From Alcaligenaceae bacterium (GTDB lineage Bacteria > Pseudomonadota > Gammaproteobacteria > Burkholderiales > Burkholderiaceae_B): a stretch of DNA of 64,000 bases. Positions 7,094-15,169 of this stretch are shown here, piece after piece (position 1 is the first letter of the stretch; the number at the start of each line of letters is the position of its first letter). The DNA is taken from positions 62,001 to 126,000 of the forward strand of contig JAUNUJ010000008.1 of the NCBI GenBank assembly GCA_030538235.1, read 5' to 3'. The position numbers were made by a program, and so were the translations under genes. The notes below the pieces were generated by a model that had not been told where the DNA came from, made no database searches, and was given only the letters and a program-made list of their open reading frames with translations.

Positions 7094-10000
7094 GTTTGGC
7101 AGGAAGTCCGTTACGAACAACTGCTCCGGACACACTATCAACCCAAAAGTTTTCATGATTTCTAGTCGGATCAGTCAAACCCATTTCGTTAATATTGACA
7201 CCGGCCCGAATAAATGGAGCATCCGGCCATTTATGGTCACCGATTTGGTGCGTCCGCCCGCCTAACTCCGTGTGACCGAAACCATGCTCAATTCCTATCG
7301 TGCCGCGCTTAACGCCCGGGTACACAATGACTGTGCCCTCAACCGAACCGCCCGGAGTCGAGACTTTCGCCTGCTGACCGCTGCTCAAACCAAAACGACT
7401 CGCATCGTCTGGGTGAATAATCATCGGATTATCCGGCTTTAAAATGGTCAGAGACGTGCCGATGGTATAAGGACTCAATAACTGCGACTTGAAACTGACT
7501 AGCAACAATGGCCATTCTTCCTCGGTGTAAATCTCACGCATCGGCGTACCATCTGAGAAATGAGGCTCACGGAACTGTGCTGTACCCCAGTTAAACTCAC
7601 CGTTTAAATAGTTTCTGGAACTACCCACGTTTTCATTCCAAATCCATAGAACATTTTTAAAGCGATGCTTTTGCCACTCGGGATTCTGTTTATCCTGCGC
7701 CTCATCAGCGTTCTCAAAACGACCACCTCGACTATAGAGATAAGCAGTTTTGCGCCATTCTTCAGGCTTCAGTCTAGACTCCAAATCCGCTCGCATCCGC
7801 TCAACACCGGAGAACTCAAGATCCTCATCAGTCGCATCGGCGACCGGAGTACCGGTGTAGGCGATATTTGCGCCGCCGCGGAAGTACCAGTCTTCAGCCG
7901 TCTCTAAAGGCACTGGATTACCGTCAGCATCTTTTAATCCCTCTGGACCGAAGCCCGGCAAACCCATATACTTTGCTAGCTCGATATGAAAGCTCTCTAC
8001 AGCAATCGGTTGACCATTGGGTGTCTTGGCAGCCGCTGCCTCAACAACCGGCCAACGTGCAGCCATGGCTTTCGTCGGCACCCCATTCCACGGCGAGACC
8101 CAACCCCAGCTTTCGTATAACAAGCTATCCGGCACAATGTAGTCAGCGTAGCAGTTACTTTCATTGATAAACGGGTCAATCGAGACGATTAAAGGGATTT
8201 TCTTCGGATCCATGAGCTGATCTTCGAACTTTTTCTTTAAACCAGCGATACCGTACACCGGATTACACATCCATAAAATCAAAGCATCTAATTTATATGG
8301 ATTATCGATGGCGATTGATGCTAACCACTCGGTTCCTAAACCGGGAGCATTCGGGTACCACTGAGTCGAGGCCGGATAAGGACTCTCACCCGCTTCTTTG
8401 CGGCGCTTAAACTCGCTGGTACGCTCATAAGGCACGTTACGACCCAAAGGGATACCACGAGGTTGAACCTTGCCTTCAAAATCAAGCAGATTGTAGCGAG
8501 GACCGGCTGCAGCATCTCTGAAACCACCACCGCCCATCACAAAACCGCCCTTGGTATTCAAGTTACCAATCAAGGTATTTAACGTTACTACGCCAAAGGC
8601 ATTATAGAAGCCGTTACCCGACATCATGCCGCCGTGGGCCACAATACTGGCCTTGGTGCCATGCGACGTAAACTCTTCAGCCAAGCCTTCAATCACAGCC
8701 ACCGGGATACCGCAGTACTTAGAAGCTTCCTCAATGGTTTGACGCATCGCTGACTCTTTTAAGAGCTGCAAAGCAGTTTTAACTTGTATGTCTTTGCCAT
8801 TAACTAATAAGCCTTCAGGCGCTTCCAATTGAGCCGGGCTCATTAAATTAATCGCTGATTCGAACTCATTGTTCTCATTTAATACAATATAGGGGTCATC
8901 ATCACCGTAACGCTTATCCTCTTCGAGCTCGACGCCGATATCAGAGCCGCGCAGATACTTACCAAAACGAGGATGCGATTTATCCTGAATAACCAGCCAA
9001 GATGCGCTACAGTAAGAAGGAAAGCCTTTGGATTCCGCGTATTCAGGATTAGCACAAGATAAATACGTCTTATTATGGCGATCATTTTCAAAAATCCAGC
9101 GCATCATTGCCATTAATAGAGCGCTATCAGTACCGGGTACAATCGGTACCCAGTTCGAACGGTCACCGGCGGCACGGCTATCGGCATTACTCAAGACCGG
9201 ATCAACAATCACATAATCCACTTCGCCATCTGTACGTGCTTTGGCAATTAACTCACCGGTACGACGGAAGGGGTTACCGGTAGCACCGGGGGCGGTACCG
9301 ATAAAAATGATGAACTCTGTATTGTCCATATCAGGTTTAGCATGCGGCATCGCACGATGGTCGCCGAAGACAGCACCGGAACCGGAACGCCATGAACCAC
9401 CACACCACGAGCCGTGACGAACAAAGTTTTGAGTGCCAAAAGACTGATTCCAGAAGCGACGAATCAATGCTTCACGACCATCGTTAACCGAGGTTATGAT
9501 GCCGACCTTGTTAGCTATCGGACCGAACTCCGGTGACTCTGCCTTAATCGGGGTCGTCAAGTCGCGCAACTCTTTGAAGCCCTTAACATGGCCTTCACCA
9601 AATAAATCTCCGCCATCAGCTACTTCACGAATCAACTGCTCAAAAGAAATCGGCTCCCATTGACCCGAATTACGTGGACCGACGCGCTTTAGAGGTTGTA
9701 AGACACGGAACGGTGAGTTGTGATGCTCTTTGACCGCGTTACCGCGGCCACATAAGGTGGCGCGATTGGTCTGCCCTAAGTCCTGGTGTTGAGAGGTCGC
9801 GATAAAACTATCCTTGACCGAGGTCTCATAAGGAATGTGATTGGCCGCCGCTAAGGGGTGATACGGATTACCGCCAACCCGTAATACTTGACCTGTTTCC
9901 TTGTCAACACGTACGCGCACACCACATATAGTTGTACAGCCTAGACAAGTGGTGTAACTCACTTGCTGCTTAGGGTTTAAGGTAATTTCACCGGTTTCTT

Positions 10001-10166
10001 TGTTAACACGATACTCAGGCTCGTATGAAAAACCATTTAATTTATCTTCTTTGGGATCTTTTTTGCTAAGTACACTTTGACCCATACGGCTAAGAGTCTG
10101 TGAGAAACCTAGCGCTCCGGCCGCTAAGCCACCGGCAGCAATCAATTCTCTACGCTTTAATTTCAT
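7074..10166 (-). CDS. ttrA: Tetrathionate reductase-like molybdopterin subunit A
   Basis: 1030 aa, close to TtrA size. The catalytic subunit of a periplasmic Mo-bis-MGD reductase for anaerobic respiration on tetrathionate or a related oxyanion. Residues 1-24 hold a Tat-type signal with twin Arg at 5-6 (KRRELIAAGG). Cys74, Cys77, Cys81 and Cys139 fit the N-terminal [4Fe-4S] site. The HGSWCGGSW segment supplies a likely Cys ligand to molybdenum. The C-terminal domain binds the cofactor (LVSFKSQLLSPYTIG). AGGAG precedes the ATG. Last gene of ttrB-ttrC-ttrA, the same order as in Salmonella. Arsenate or selenate reductases of the same branch are the main alternative. Confidence 0.8.
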   Translation of the reverse strand: MKLKRRELIAAGGLAAGALGFSQTLSRMGQSVLSKKDPKEDKLNGFSYEPEYRVNKETGEITLNPKQQVSYTTCLGCTTICGVRVRVDKETGQVLRVGGNPYHPLAAANHIPYETSVKDSFIATSQHQDLGQTNRATLCGRGNAVKEHHNSPFRVLQPLKRVGPRNSGQWEPISFEQLIREVADGGDLFGEGHVKGFKELRDLTTPIKAESPEFGPIANKVGIITSVNDGREALIRRFWNQSFGTQNFVRHGSWCGGSWRSGSGAVFGDHRAMPHAKPDMDNTEFIIFIGTAPGATGNPFRRTGELIAKARTDGEVDYVIVDPVLSNADSRAAGDRSNWVPIVPGTDSALLMAMMRWIFENDRHNKTYLSCANPEYAESKGFPSYCSASWLVIQDKSHPRFGKYLRGSDIGVELEEDKRYGDDDPYIVLNENNEFESAINLMSPAQLEAPEGLLVNGKDIQVKTALQLLKESAMRQTIEEASKYCGIPVAVIEGLAEEFTSHGTKASIVAHGGMMSGNGFYNAFGVVTLNTLIGNLNTKGGFVMGGGGFRDAAAGPRYNLLDFEGKVQPRGIPLGRNVPYERTSEFKRRKEAGESPYPASTQWYPNAPGLGTEWLASIAIDNPYKLDALILWMCNPVYGIAGLKKKFEDQLMDPKKIPLIVSIDPFINESNCYADYIVPDSLLYESWGWVSPWNGVPTKAMAARWPVVEAAAAKTPNGQPIAVESFHIELAKYMGLPGFGPEGLKDADGNPVPLETAEDWYFRGGANIAYTGTPVADATDEDLEFSGVERMRADLESRLKPEEWRKTAYLYSRGGRFENADEAQDKQNPEWQKHRFKNVLWIWNENVGSSRNYLNGEFNWGTAQFREPHFSDGTPMREIYTEEEWPLLLVSFKSQLLSPYTIGTSLTILKPDNPMIIHPDDASRFGLSSGQQAKVSTPGGSVEGTVIVYPGVKRGTIGIEHGFGHTELGGRTHQIGDHKWPDAPFIRAGVNINEMGLTDPTRNHENFWVDSVSGAVVRNGLPAKLEGIAI

Positions 10167-10182
10167 TTTAATAACTCCTAGA

Positions 10183-11271
10183 TTAATTCTCTTCTAATTC
10201 AAGCTGTCTTAAAGGCACCAGGGAAGTAATCACTATGTAGACAAAGACACATAAGCCCAAAGTACCGACAATACCCAATAAACCGTCCGGGCCCCAAGGT
10301 AAGGTGTAGCTATAAGAGCCTGCACCGGTCTTTGGAATTTCCTGACCACCCATAAATACGGTCCAACGGAACATCCAAACAGTAATCACAGTAAGTAGAC
10401 CGAGTAACAGACCATTGCCGGGGAAGCGCCAAGCTAATAACAAGGTCGCAAAGATAATAGTCACCCCAACGATTGTGAATAACTGCCATTGCTTAATAAA
10501 GGTTAATAAATTCATGGCTTGGGCAATTTTCGGACTCAGACCGCTAAAACCTAGTAACAACCAAATACCGCCAACCACCACAATGGCTAATTGAGTCCAA
10601 AAAATAACTTTTACTAAAGGGGTGGTAACGGTACGATTACTACGATTCTCAGTAAAGAAGTTAAGAATTAAGGCCGCCCCTGCCGCACCCGCCATGGCAG
10701 TCAAGGCAAACTGAATCGGTACAGCAAAGTTATTCCACATTGGACGCGCTTTAATCACGGCCACTTCCATACCGGTATAAATCATCACTAGAACCGCACC
10801 GATAAAGGCTAAGCCAGCGGTAAATTTAATTAAGCCATGCTTTGGTTGTGAGCGCAGCGCTAGCAAACCGGCAATTTTCGAATAACGATGATTAGTTGCT
10901 GCTGACTCTTTTAATAAAGGCTGCAAGGCTAAAAAGCCGTAAATCAACATCCAGACCACAAAGAACACTAAGAAAATAGAACCCCAAGACATCCAAGACG
11001 TCGCCTGGAAATGCAGATAGAAGTTCAAAAAACGTCCCGGTTGATGCAAGTCAGCCAATAGCGCCACCGGCGCAATCAAACCACAGGTCAACATAAGAAT
11101 GAGTGCGTAATTTGAGGGCACCTTCCACTCGGTTTTTTTAAAGACTACGCCCGGTAAAGATAATAAGAATGAGCAATAACAAATTCCGATTAAGAAGAAA
11201 TACTGCACTGCCCATGGCAACCAACCCACCTTGTGGGTGATGTTTAAGGTTTCAATAATTTGTGCTTCCAT
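10183..11271 (-). CDS. ttrC: NrfD-type membrane subunit of the reductase
   Basis: 362 aa with about nine hydrophobic segments. NrfD/TtrC proteins anchor the complex in the inner membrane and take electrons from quinol for the iron-sulfur subunit. Seen: WLPWAVQYFFLIG near residues 18-30, LLADLHQPGRFLNFYLHFQATSWMSWG around 72-98, which is typical of NrfD, and a hydrophobic remainder. GAGGAAAG precedes the ATG at 11271. It lies 17 bp after ttrB and 16 bp before ttrA, so the three are co-transcribed and probably co-assembled. Confidence 0.85.
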   Translation of the reverse strand: MEAQIIETLNITHKVGWLPWAVQYFFLIGICYCSFLLSLPGVVFKKTEWKVPSNYALILMLTCGLIAPVALLADLHQPGRFLNFYLHFQATSWMSWGSIFLVFFVVWMLIYGFLALQPLLKESAATNHRYSKIAGLLALRSQPKHGLIKFTAGLAFIGAVLVMIYTGMEVAVIKARPMWNNFAVPIQFALTAMAGAAGAALILNFFTENRSNRTVTTPLVKVIFWTQLAIVVVGGIWLLLGFSGLSPKIAQAMNLLTFIKQWQLFTIVGVTIIFATLLLAWRFPGNGLLLGLLTVITVWMFRWTVFMGGQEIPKTGAGSYSYTLPWGPDGLLGIVGTLGLCVFVYIVITSLVPLRQLELEEN

Positions 11272-11288
11272 GATTCTTTCCTCAATTC

Positions 11289-12062
11289 CTATGCCTTAGC
11301 CGTTTCGCCACGATTGCGAGGCTTCCATAAGGTGCTGTCACCTTCGATCTTGTCTGTGAATCGATCGTCTAAACCGATGTAATAAACACGTGGTTCGGTT
11401 TTCATCTCAGGTTTAAGCACTTTAAGCTCACCTTTGTGCGCTTCCATGCGTTGACGAATTTCACTATTCGGATCATTTAAATCACCGAAAATACGCGCGC
11501 CGCCCACACACGTCTCAACGCAACCCGGTAATAAGCCGGCATCAACACGGTGTAAGCAGAAAGTGCATTTATCTGCTTTGTGAGTCACCGGATTAATAAA
11601 ACGCGCATCATAAGGACAGGCTTGTACGCAGTAAGCACAGGCGACGCAGCGATCGCTATCGACCACGACGATGCCGTCTTTACGCTTAAAGGTAGCACCC
11701 ACCGGACACACTGGCACGCAGGGCGGGTTATCACAGTGATTACATAAGCGAGGTAAAACATAGGCGCCGGCTTGTTGTTCAGCTGGATTGTCCGACATTT
11801 TCACGCTATACGAAGAAACGATAGTTCTAAAATTACCCTCGGGCACGGCATTTTCTTGGATACAGGTCATGGTACAGGCCTGACAACCAATGCATCGACG
11901 CACGTCGATTAACATGGCCCAGTATTTGCTCGCATCGTCGGGGGTGGAGGCTTTAGCCATCATCGGCATTGCAACTGCACCGGCCGTCACGACAGGGATA
12001 CCTTTTAAGAAGCTTCGGCGCGTCTTTTGGACTTGCTCTTGGCAATTGATGTGAGTGTTCAT
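11289..12062 (-). CDS. ttrB: Iron-sulfur electron-transfer subunit B
   Basis: 257 aa. It passes electrons from the membrane subunit to TtrA through four [4Fe-4S] clusters. Residues 14-20 carry a Tat motif, RRSFLKG, followed by a hydrophobic stretch ending MAKA, so it is exported. Four cysteine sets are visible: CIGCQACTMTC, CNHCDNPPCVPVC, CVACAYCVQAC and CTFC...CVETC. It is the first gene of the operon; its upstream region holds an FNR-like box and a 16-bp palindrome. Other DmsB/NrfC-like subunits look alike, so the specific name rests on operon order and on the TtrSR-like regulators nearby. Confidence 0.85.
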   Translation of the reverse strand: MNTHINCQEQVQKTRRSFLKGIPVVTAGAVAMPMMAKASTPDDASKYWAMLIDVRRCIGCQACTMTCIQENAVPEGNFRTIVSSYSVKMSDNPAEQQAGAYVLPRLCNHCDNPPCVPVCPVGATFKRKDGIVVVDSDRCVACAYCVQACPYDARFINPVTHKADKCTFCLHRVDAGLLPGCVETCVGGARIFGDLNDPNSEIRQRMEAHKGELKVLKPEMKTEPRVYYIGLDDRFTDKIEGDSTLWKPRNRGETAKA

Positions 12063-12138
12063 TGTTAACTCCTTTTATCTATGTAACCATTCTAGAGTTA
12101 GGGTTATCACTTGCCTATTAGAACTTTTTGCCGCTCAA

Positions 12139-12154
12139 TAGATGAAATCATCTA
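12139..12154. promoter_or_regulatory. 16-bp palindrome upstream of ttrB (candidate TtrR operator)
   Basis: TAGATGA-AA-TCATCTA, a perfect 7-bp inverted repeat, lies 77-92 bp before the ttrB start. Its place between the FNR-like box and the gene fits an activator or response-regulator site. Binding by the TtrR-like protein encoded at 20906 is an inference. Confidence 0.4.
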
Positions 12155-12189
12155 GTTTCGTGGGTTTTTACGTACAATCCTGCTTAGAC

Positions 12190-12203
12190 TTGACCTAGAT
12201 CAA
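12190..12203. promoter_or_regulatory. FNR/ANR-type anaerobox
   Basis: TTGACCTAGATCAA matches the FNR consensus TTGAT-N4-ATCAA at nine of ten positions. It is centred about 134 bp from ttrB and 122 bp from the FAD oxidase gene, so it could serve either direction. FNR control of ttrBCA is known in Salmonella. Confidence 0.65.
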
Positions 12204-12318
12204 TTACTATAAAATGGCAAAATACCAGCTATTAACCATAAAAAAACGCTGTATTCTGTACTTGCGCTTTTAACTGGGTAAAATGATTTTCATTACCCTA
12301 TTGAATAAGGACTCATCG

Positions 12319-13689
12319 ATGGCACCACAAGAACAATTTCTTCAAGCAACTGCTGAGCTTCAACAAATCCAGGACGAAAGCTTATATACGCAGTATTTAA
12401 AGGACTTTACCGATGTCAAACCGGGCAAACCTTTAGCTGTCTTTCGTCCCAAGAGCACCGAACAAATCGCCGCCATTATGCGCGCTTGTACTGAGTACGG
12501 TATCAAAGCAGTGGTTCAGGGCGGTCTCACCGGTTTAGCTGGGGGTGCAACGGTCAAAGACGGCGAAGTCATCATCAATCTGGGCCAAATGAATCAACTT
12601 GTTGAGTTTGATGAGATCGGTGGTACGGTCTGTGTAGAGGCCGGTATGGTACTGGAAGAATTATGTCAATTAGTCGAAGCTAAGGACTGGTATTTTCCAT
12701 TGGATTTAGGGGCTCGGGGCAGCTGTCGCATTGGTGGCAATGTCAGTACTAACGCCGGCGGCAATCGCGTCTTGCGCTATGGCACCACGCGCGATTTAGT
12801 GATGGGCATTGAGGTAGTTCTACCTGACGGCACAGTAGTCAATATGCTCCGTCGTTTAATCAAGAACAATACCGGTTTAGACTTAAAGCATATTTTTATC
12901 GGTACTGAGGGACGCTTTGGGATTATTACCCGAGTTATGTTACGACTCTTCCCCAAACCACAGCGTCGCTATTCGGCTCTATTAGCGATGAATAGTTTTA
13001 GCCAGATCACGGACTTATTGAAATCCGCTCGCTCCACCCTAGCTCAGCTATCCAGTTTTGAAGTCATGTGGAAGAACTACATTAGCGTTGCAGCTGAAGT
13101 CACTGATAGTGACATACCATTTGGCGGCGACTATGAGCATTATGTTCTGATTGAGATTGAAGGCGCTGATGATGAGCAACTCGAAGCCAATTTCCAGCGC
13201 TTTTTGGAAAATGCCATTGAACAAGGATTAGCCGACGACGCCATTATTCCGCAAAACATAGCACAGGCCCAAGCCCTGTGGGTCTTGCGCGATGCCGCCG
13301 CAGAATCCATGCGAGCACGCGCGCCCTACTTGGCTTTTGACATCGGCATTCCGCTCAAGGATATGCCCAGTTTTATTGAAGAAGCGGAAGCGGCGATTGC
13401 CGAAGCATATCCGAGCATTGAGTGCCAGCTATTTGGTCATCTAGGCGATGGTAATTTACACTTGACCACCGCCAGAATGCGCGAAGAAGATTATATTCCG
13501 GTCGAAGAGCTGGTTTACAAAATTGTCGAAAAATACAAAGGCAGTATTACCGCCGAGCACGGTATCGGGGTGATTAAGAAACCTTTCTTACACCACAGTC
13601 GCACTGAGGAAGAACTGCACTTGATGGAGCAAATCCGTCAATTACTAAACCCGAACAATACCCTCAATAATGACCGTGTTATTGATTAA
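12319..13689 (+). CDS. FAD-linked 2-hydroxyacid oxidase (GlcD/D-lactate dehydrogenase family)
   Basis: 456 aa. The family oxidises D-lactate, glycolate or D-2-hydroxyglutarate and passes electrons to quinone or another acceptor. The PP-loop FAD domain shows VVQGGLTGLAGGATV and GGNVSTNAGGNRVLRYG; the cap domain ends with FGHLGDGNLHL, and EHGIGVIKK near the C-terminus is typical. I start at 12319, where AAGGA stands seven bases upstream; an ATG at 12283 would add twelve residues. It diverges from ttrBCA over an FNR-like box, so it could feed electrons to anaerobic respiration. The true substrate cannot be read from the sequence. Confidence 0.85.
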   Translation: MAPQEQFLQATAELQQIQDESLYTQYLKDFTDVKPGKPLAVFRPKSTEQIAAIMRACTEYGIKAVVQGGLTGLAGGATVKDGEVIINLGQMNQLVEFDEIGGTVCVEAGMVLEELCQLVEAKDWYFPLDLGARGSCRIGGNVSTNAGGNRVLRYGTTRDLVMGIEVVLPDGTVVNMLRRLIKNNTGLDLKHIFIGTEGRFGIITRVMLRLFPKPQRRYSALLAMNSFSQITDLLKSARSTLAQLSSFEVMWKNYISVAAEVTDSDIPFGGDYEHYVLIEIEGADDEQLEANFQRFLENAIEQGLADDAIIPQNIAQAQALWVLRDAAAESMRARAPYLAFDIGIPLKDMPSFIEEAEAAIAEAYPSIECQLFGHLGDGNLHLTTARMREEDYIPVEELVYKIVEKYKGSITAEHGIGVIKKPFLHHSRTEEELHLMEQIRQLLNPNNTLNNDRVID

Positions 13690-13715
13690 ATCATTTAAAT
13701 TCTAAGGATCTGTTT

Positions 13716-14090
13716 ATGTTAGTTAACGCATTAAGAAATGGCCTGGGTTGCATCGTTGCAACGGTTGACCAGCTGACGCGTCCGGCCAAGATGGAGCGCT
13801 CCCCTGACGCTCAAGCCGAGGTCAATACTCGTACCGCTAAAATGACGCTCTATCAATTCCACGGTTGCCCATTTTGCATTAAAGTACGTCGCACCATGCA
13901 CAAACTCAATTTGCCGATTCAGACCCGCGATGTCAACAAGGATGCCGCGGCCGAGCAGGAGTTAATCAGCGGTGGCGGCAAGCGCACAGTACCTTGTCTG
14001 CGCATTGAACATGAGGATGGCACGGTGCAATGGATGTATGAGTCAAGCGACATCATTAACTACTTAGAAAGTAATTTTGCTCATATTTAA
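13716..14090 (+). CDS. Glutaredoxin-like protein
   Basis: 124 aa. A glutathione-dependent thiol-disulfide oxidoreductase fold with the dithiol site CPFC at 51-54, the cis-proline in RTVPCLRIE and a C-terminal YESSDIINYLES that fits glutathione binding. About 40 extra N-terminal residues (hydrophobic GLGCIVATVDQL, then charged) precede the thioredoxin fold, as in a group of proteobacterial glutaredoxins with a short membrane-proximal lead. It lies 26 bp after the FAD oxidase on the same strand and is probably co-transcribed. Confidence 0.85.
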   Translation: MLVNALRNGLGCIVATVDQLTRPAKMERSPDAQAEVNTRTAKMTLYQFHGCPFCIKVRRTMHKLNLPIQTRDVNKDAAAEQELISGGGKRTVPCLRIEHEDGTVQWMYESSDIINYLESNFAHI

Positions 14091-14134
14091 GCTGATGTCA
14101 AAAAGCACAGCCCGCTACCAGGTGGAGATCTCAG

Positions 14135-14947
14135 ATGATTAAACGTCTAGCCCTGTTGGGTTATGGCGCCATTGCGAAGGACGTCCTTAAGGCGCTTGAA
14201 CCCTTGCTACGTGAGCAACAGATCGAGGTTCTAGTCCTCAAGCGATCATTTTTGACAGATGCCGAACAACGTGAATTACCCGACTTTGTCAAGGTGGTCG
14301 CGCGACCGGAGCAATTATGGGAATTTAAGGCAGACCTGATTATCGAAGCGGCTGGTCAGGAGGCAGTGGCACAGTATGTGCCTGCCTGTCTAAGTTCCGG
14401 TGCCGATGTTTTGATTACCTCAATTGGTGCGCTGGCAAATCAGGATTTGTACGCCGAATTACTCAAGGTCGCCGATCAATTCAAAACCCGTATCTTATTG
14501 CCGGCGGGGGCGGTGGCCGGACTGGACTATCTACAATCGATCCGCGATGCGGATTATATTCAAGTGACTTATGAGTCTCGCAAACCGGTGACTGCCTGGC
14601 TACCCGAACTAGAGGCGCTAGCTATCGTTCCCGAAAACCTCAAAGACAGTATGATTCTCTTTGAGGGTTCCGCTGCGGAAGCCGCGACGCGCTATCCGCA
14701 AAACCTCAATGTCGCAGCGACCTTAGCCTTAGCCGGTATCGGTATGGAAAACACTCGCGTCGTCGTAATTATTGACCCGACATTAACGCAGAACCAACAC
14801 CATATCTTGGTCAACAGTGAATATGGCGAAATGCGTCTGCAACTAAGCAATACGCCGTCACCCAACAACCCTAAATCCTCCTGGGTGGTGGCTCAAAGTG
14901 TGGCTAGTGTCATTAAAAAAGAATTCACTAACCTCAAAATCTCCTAA
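14135..14947 (+). CDS. nadX: Aspartate dehydrogenase
   Basis: 270 aa. NadX-type L-aspartate dehydrogenase converts aspartate to iminoaspartate/oxaloacetate with NAD(P), serving NAD synthesis or aspartate catabolism. The dinucleotide motif is at the N-terminus (LALLGYGAIAKDVLKAL); IIEAAGQEAV, LLPAGAVAGLDYLQSIR and the NLNVAATLALAGIG segment are family hallmarks. Third in the run after the FAD oxidase and glutaredoxin, 44 bp from the latter with GGTGGAGA before the ATG. A terminator follows at 14973. nadA and nadB are not in the window, so its pathway role is open. Confidence 0.85.
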   Translation: MIKRLALLGYGAIAKDVLKALEPLLREQQIEVLVLKRSFLTDAEQRELPDFVKVVARPEQLWEFKADLIIEAAGQEAVAQYVPACLSSGADVLITSIGALANQDLYAELLKVADQFKTRILLPAGAVAGLDYLQSIRDADYIQVTYESRKPVTAWLPELEALAIVPENLKDSMILFEGSAAEAATRYPQNLNVAATLALAGIGMENTRVVVIIDPTLTQNQHHILVNSEYGEMRLQLSNTPSPNNPKSSWVVAQSVASVIKKEFTNLKIS

Positions 14948-14972
14948 GAAGCTTCGAGCTGTGATTGCCAAC

Positions 14973-15004
14973 AACCGGTTTAATTACATTTAAACCGGTT
15001 TTTT
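14973..15004 (+). terminator. Terminator after nadX
   Basis: AACCGGTTTA/TAAACCGGTT stem with an 8-nt loop followed by TTTTTT-C; clear intrinsic terminator. Confidence 0.92.
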
Positions 15005-15012
15005 CTTACTCA

Positions 15013-15066
15013 AAACCCTTATATCTTGTTGTTTTTACTTAAGCTTTTGTTAAAACACAAGGGTTT
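15013..15066. repeat. Spaced inverted repeat upstream of putA
   Basis: AAACCCTT (15013-15020) and AAGGGTTT (15059-15066) are perfect inverted arms 38 bp apart in the putA promoter region. It may be a regulator site or a leader stem; the role is unknown. Confidence 0.35.
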
Positions 15067-15122
15067 ATCCTAATTTCACAGCATGACTAATCCATCATAT
15101 AAACAACCATGGAATACAAAAG

Positions 15123-15150
15123 GTTGCACCTCTTAAACAAAAGTTGCAAC
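15123..15150. promoter_or_regulatory. PutA operator-like GTTGCA sites
   Basis: GTTGCA at 15123-15128 and GTTGCAAC at 15143-15150, twenty bases apart and 20-47 bp before the putA start. GTTGCA is the core bound by the PutA ribbon-helix-helix domain in Escherichia coli. This supports autorepression of putA here. Confidence 0.7.
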
Positions 15151-15169
15151 CCGCTCATGGAGAAAGTCA

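Noticed and set aside
7665-9439. Several open frames on both strands inside ttrA
   Set aside because: They are shadows of the long ttrA frame; none has a ribosome site or family features.
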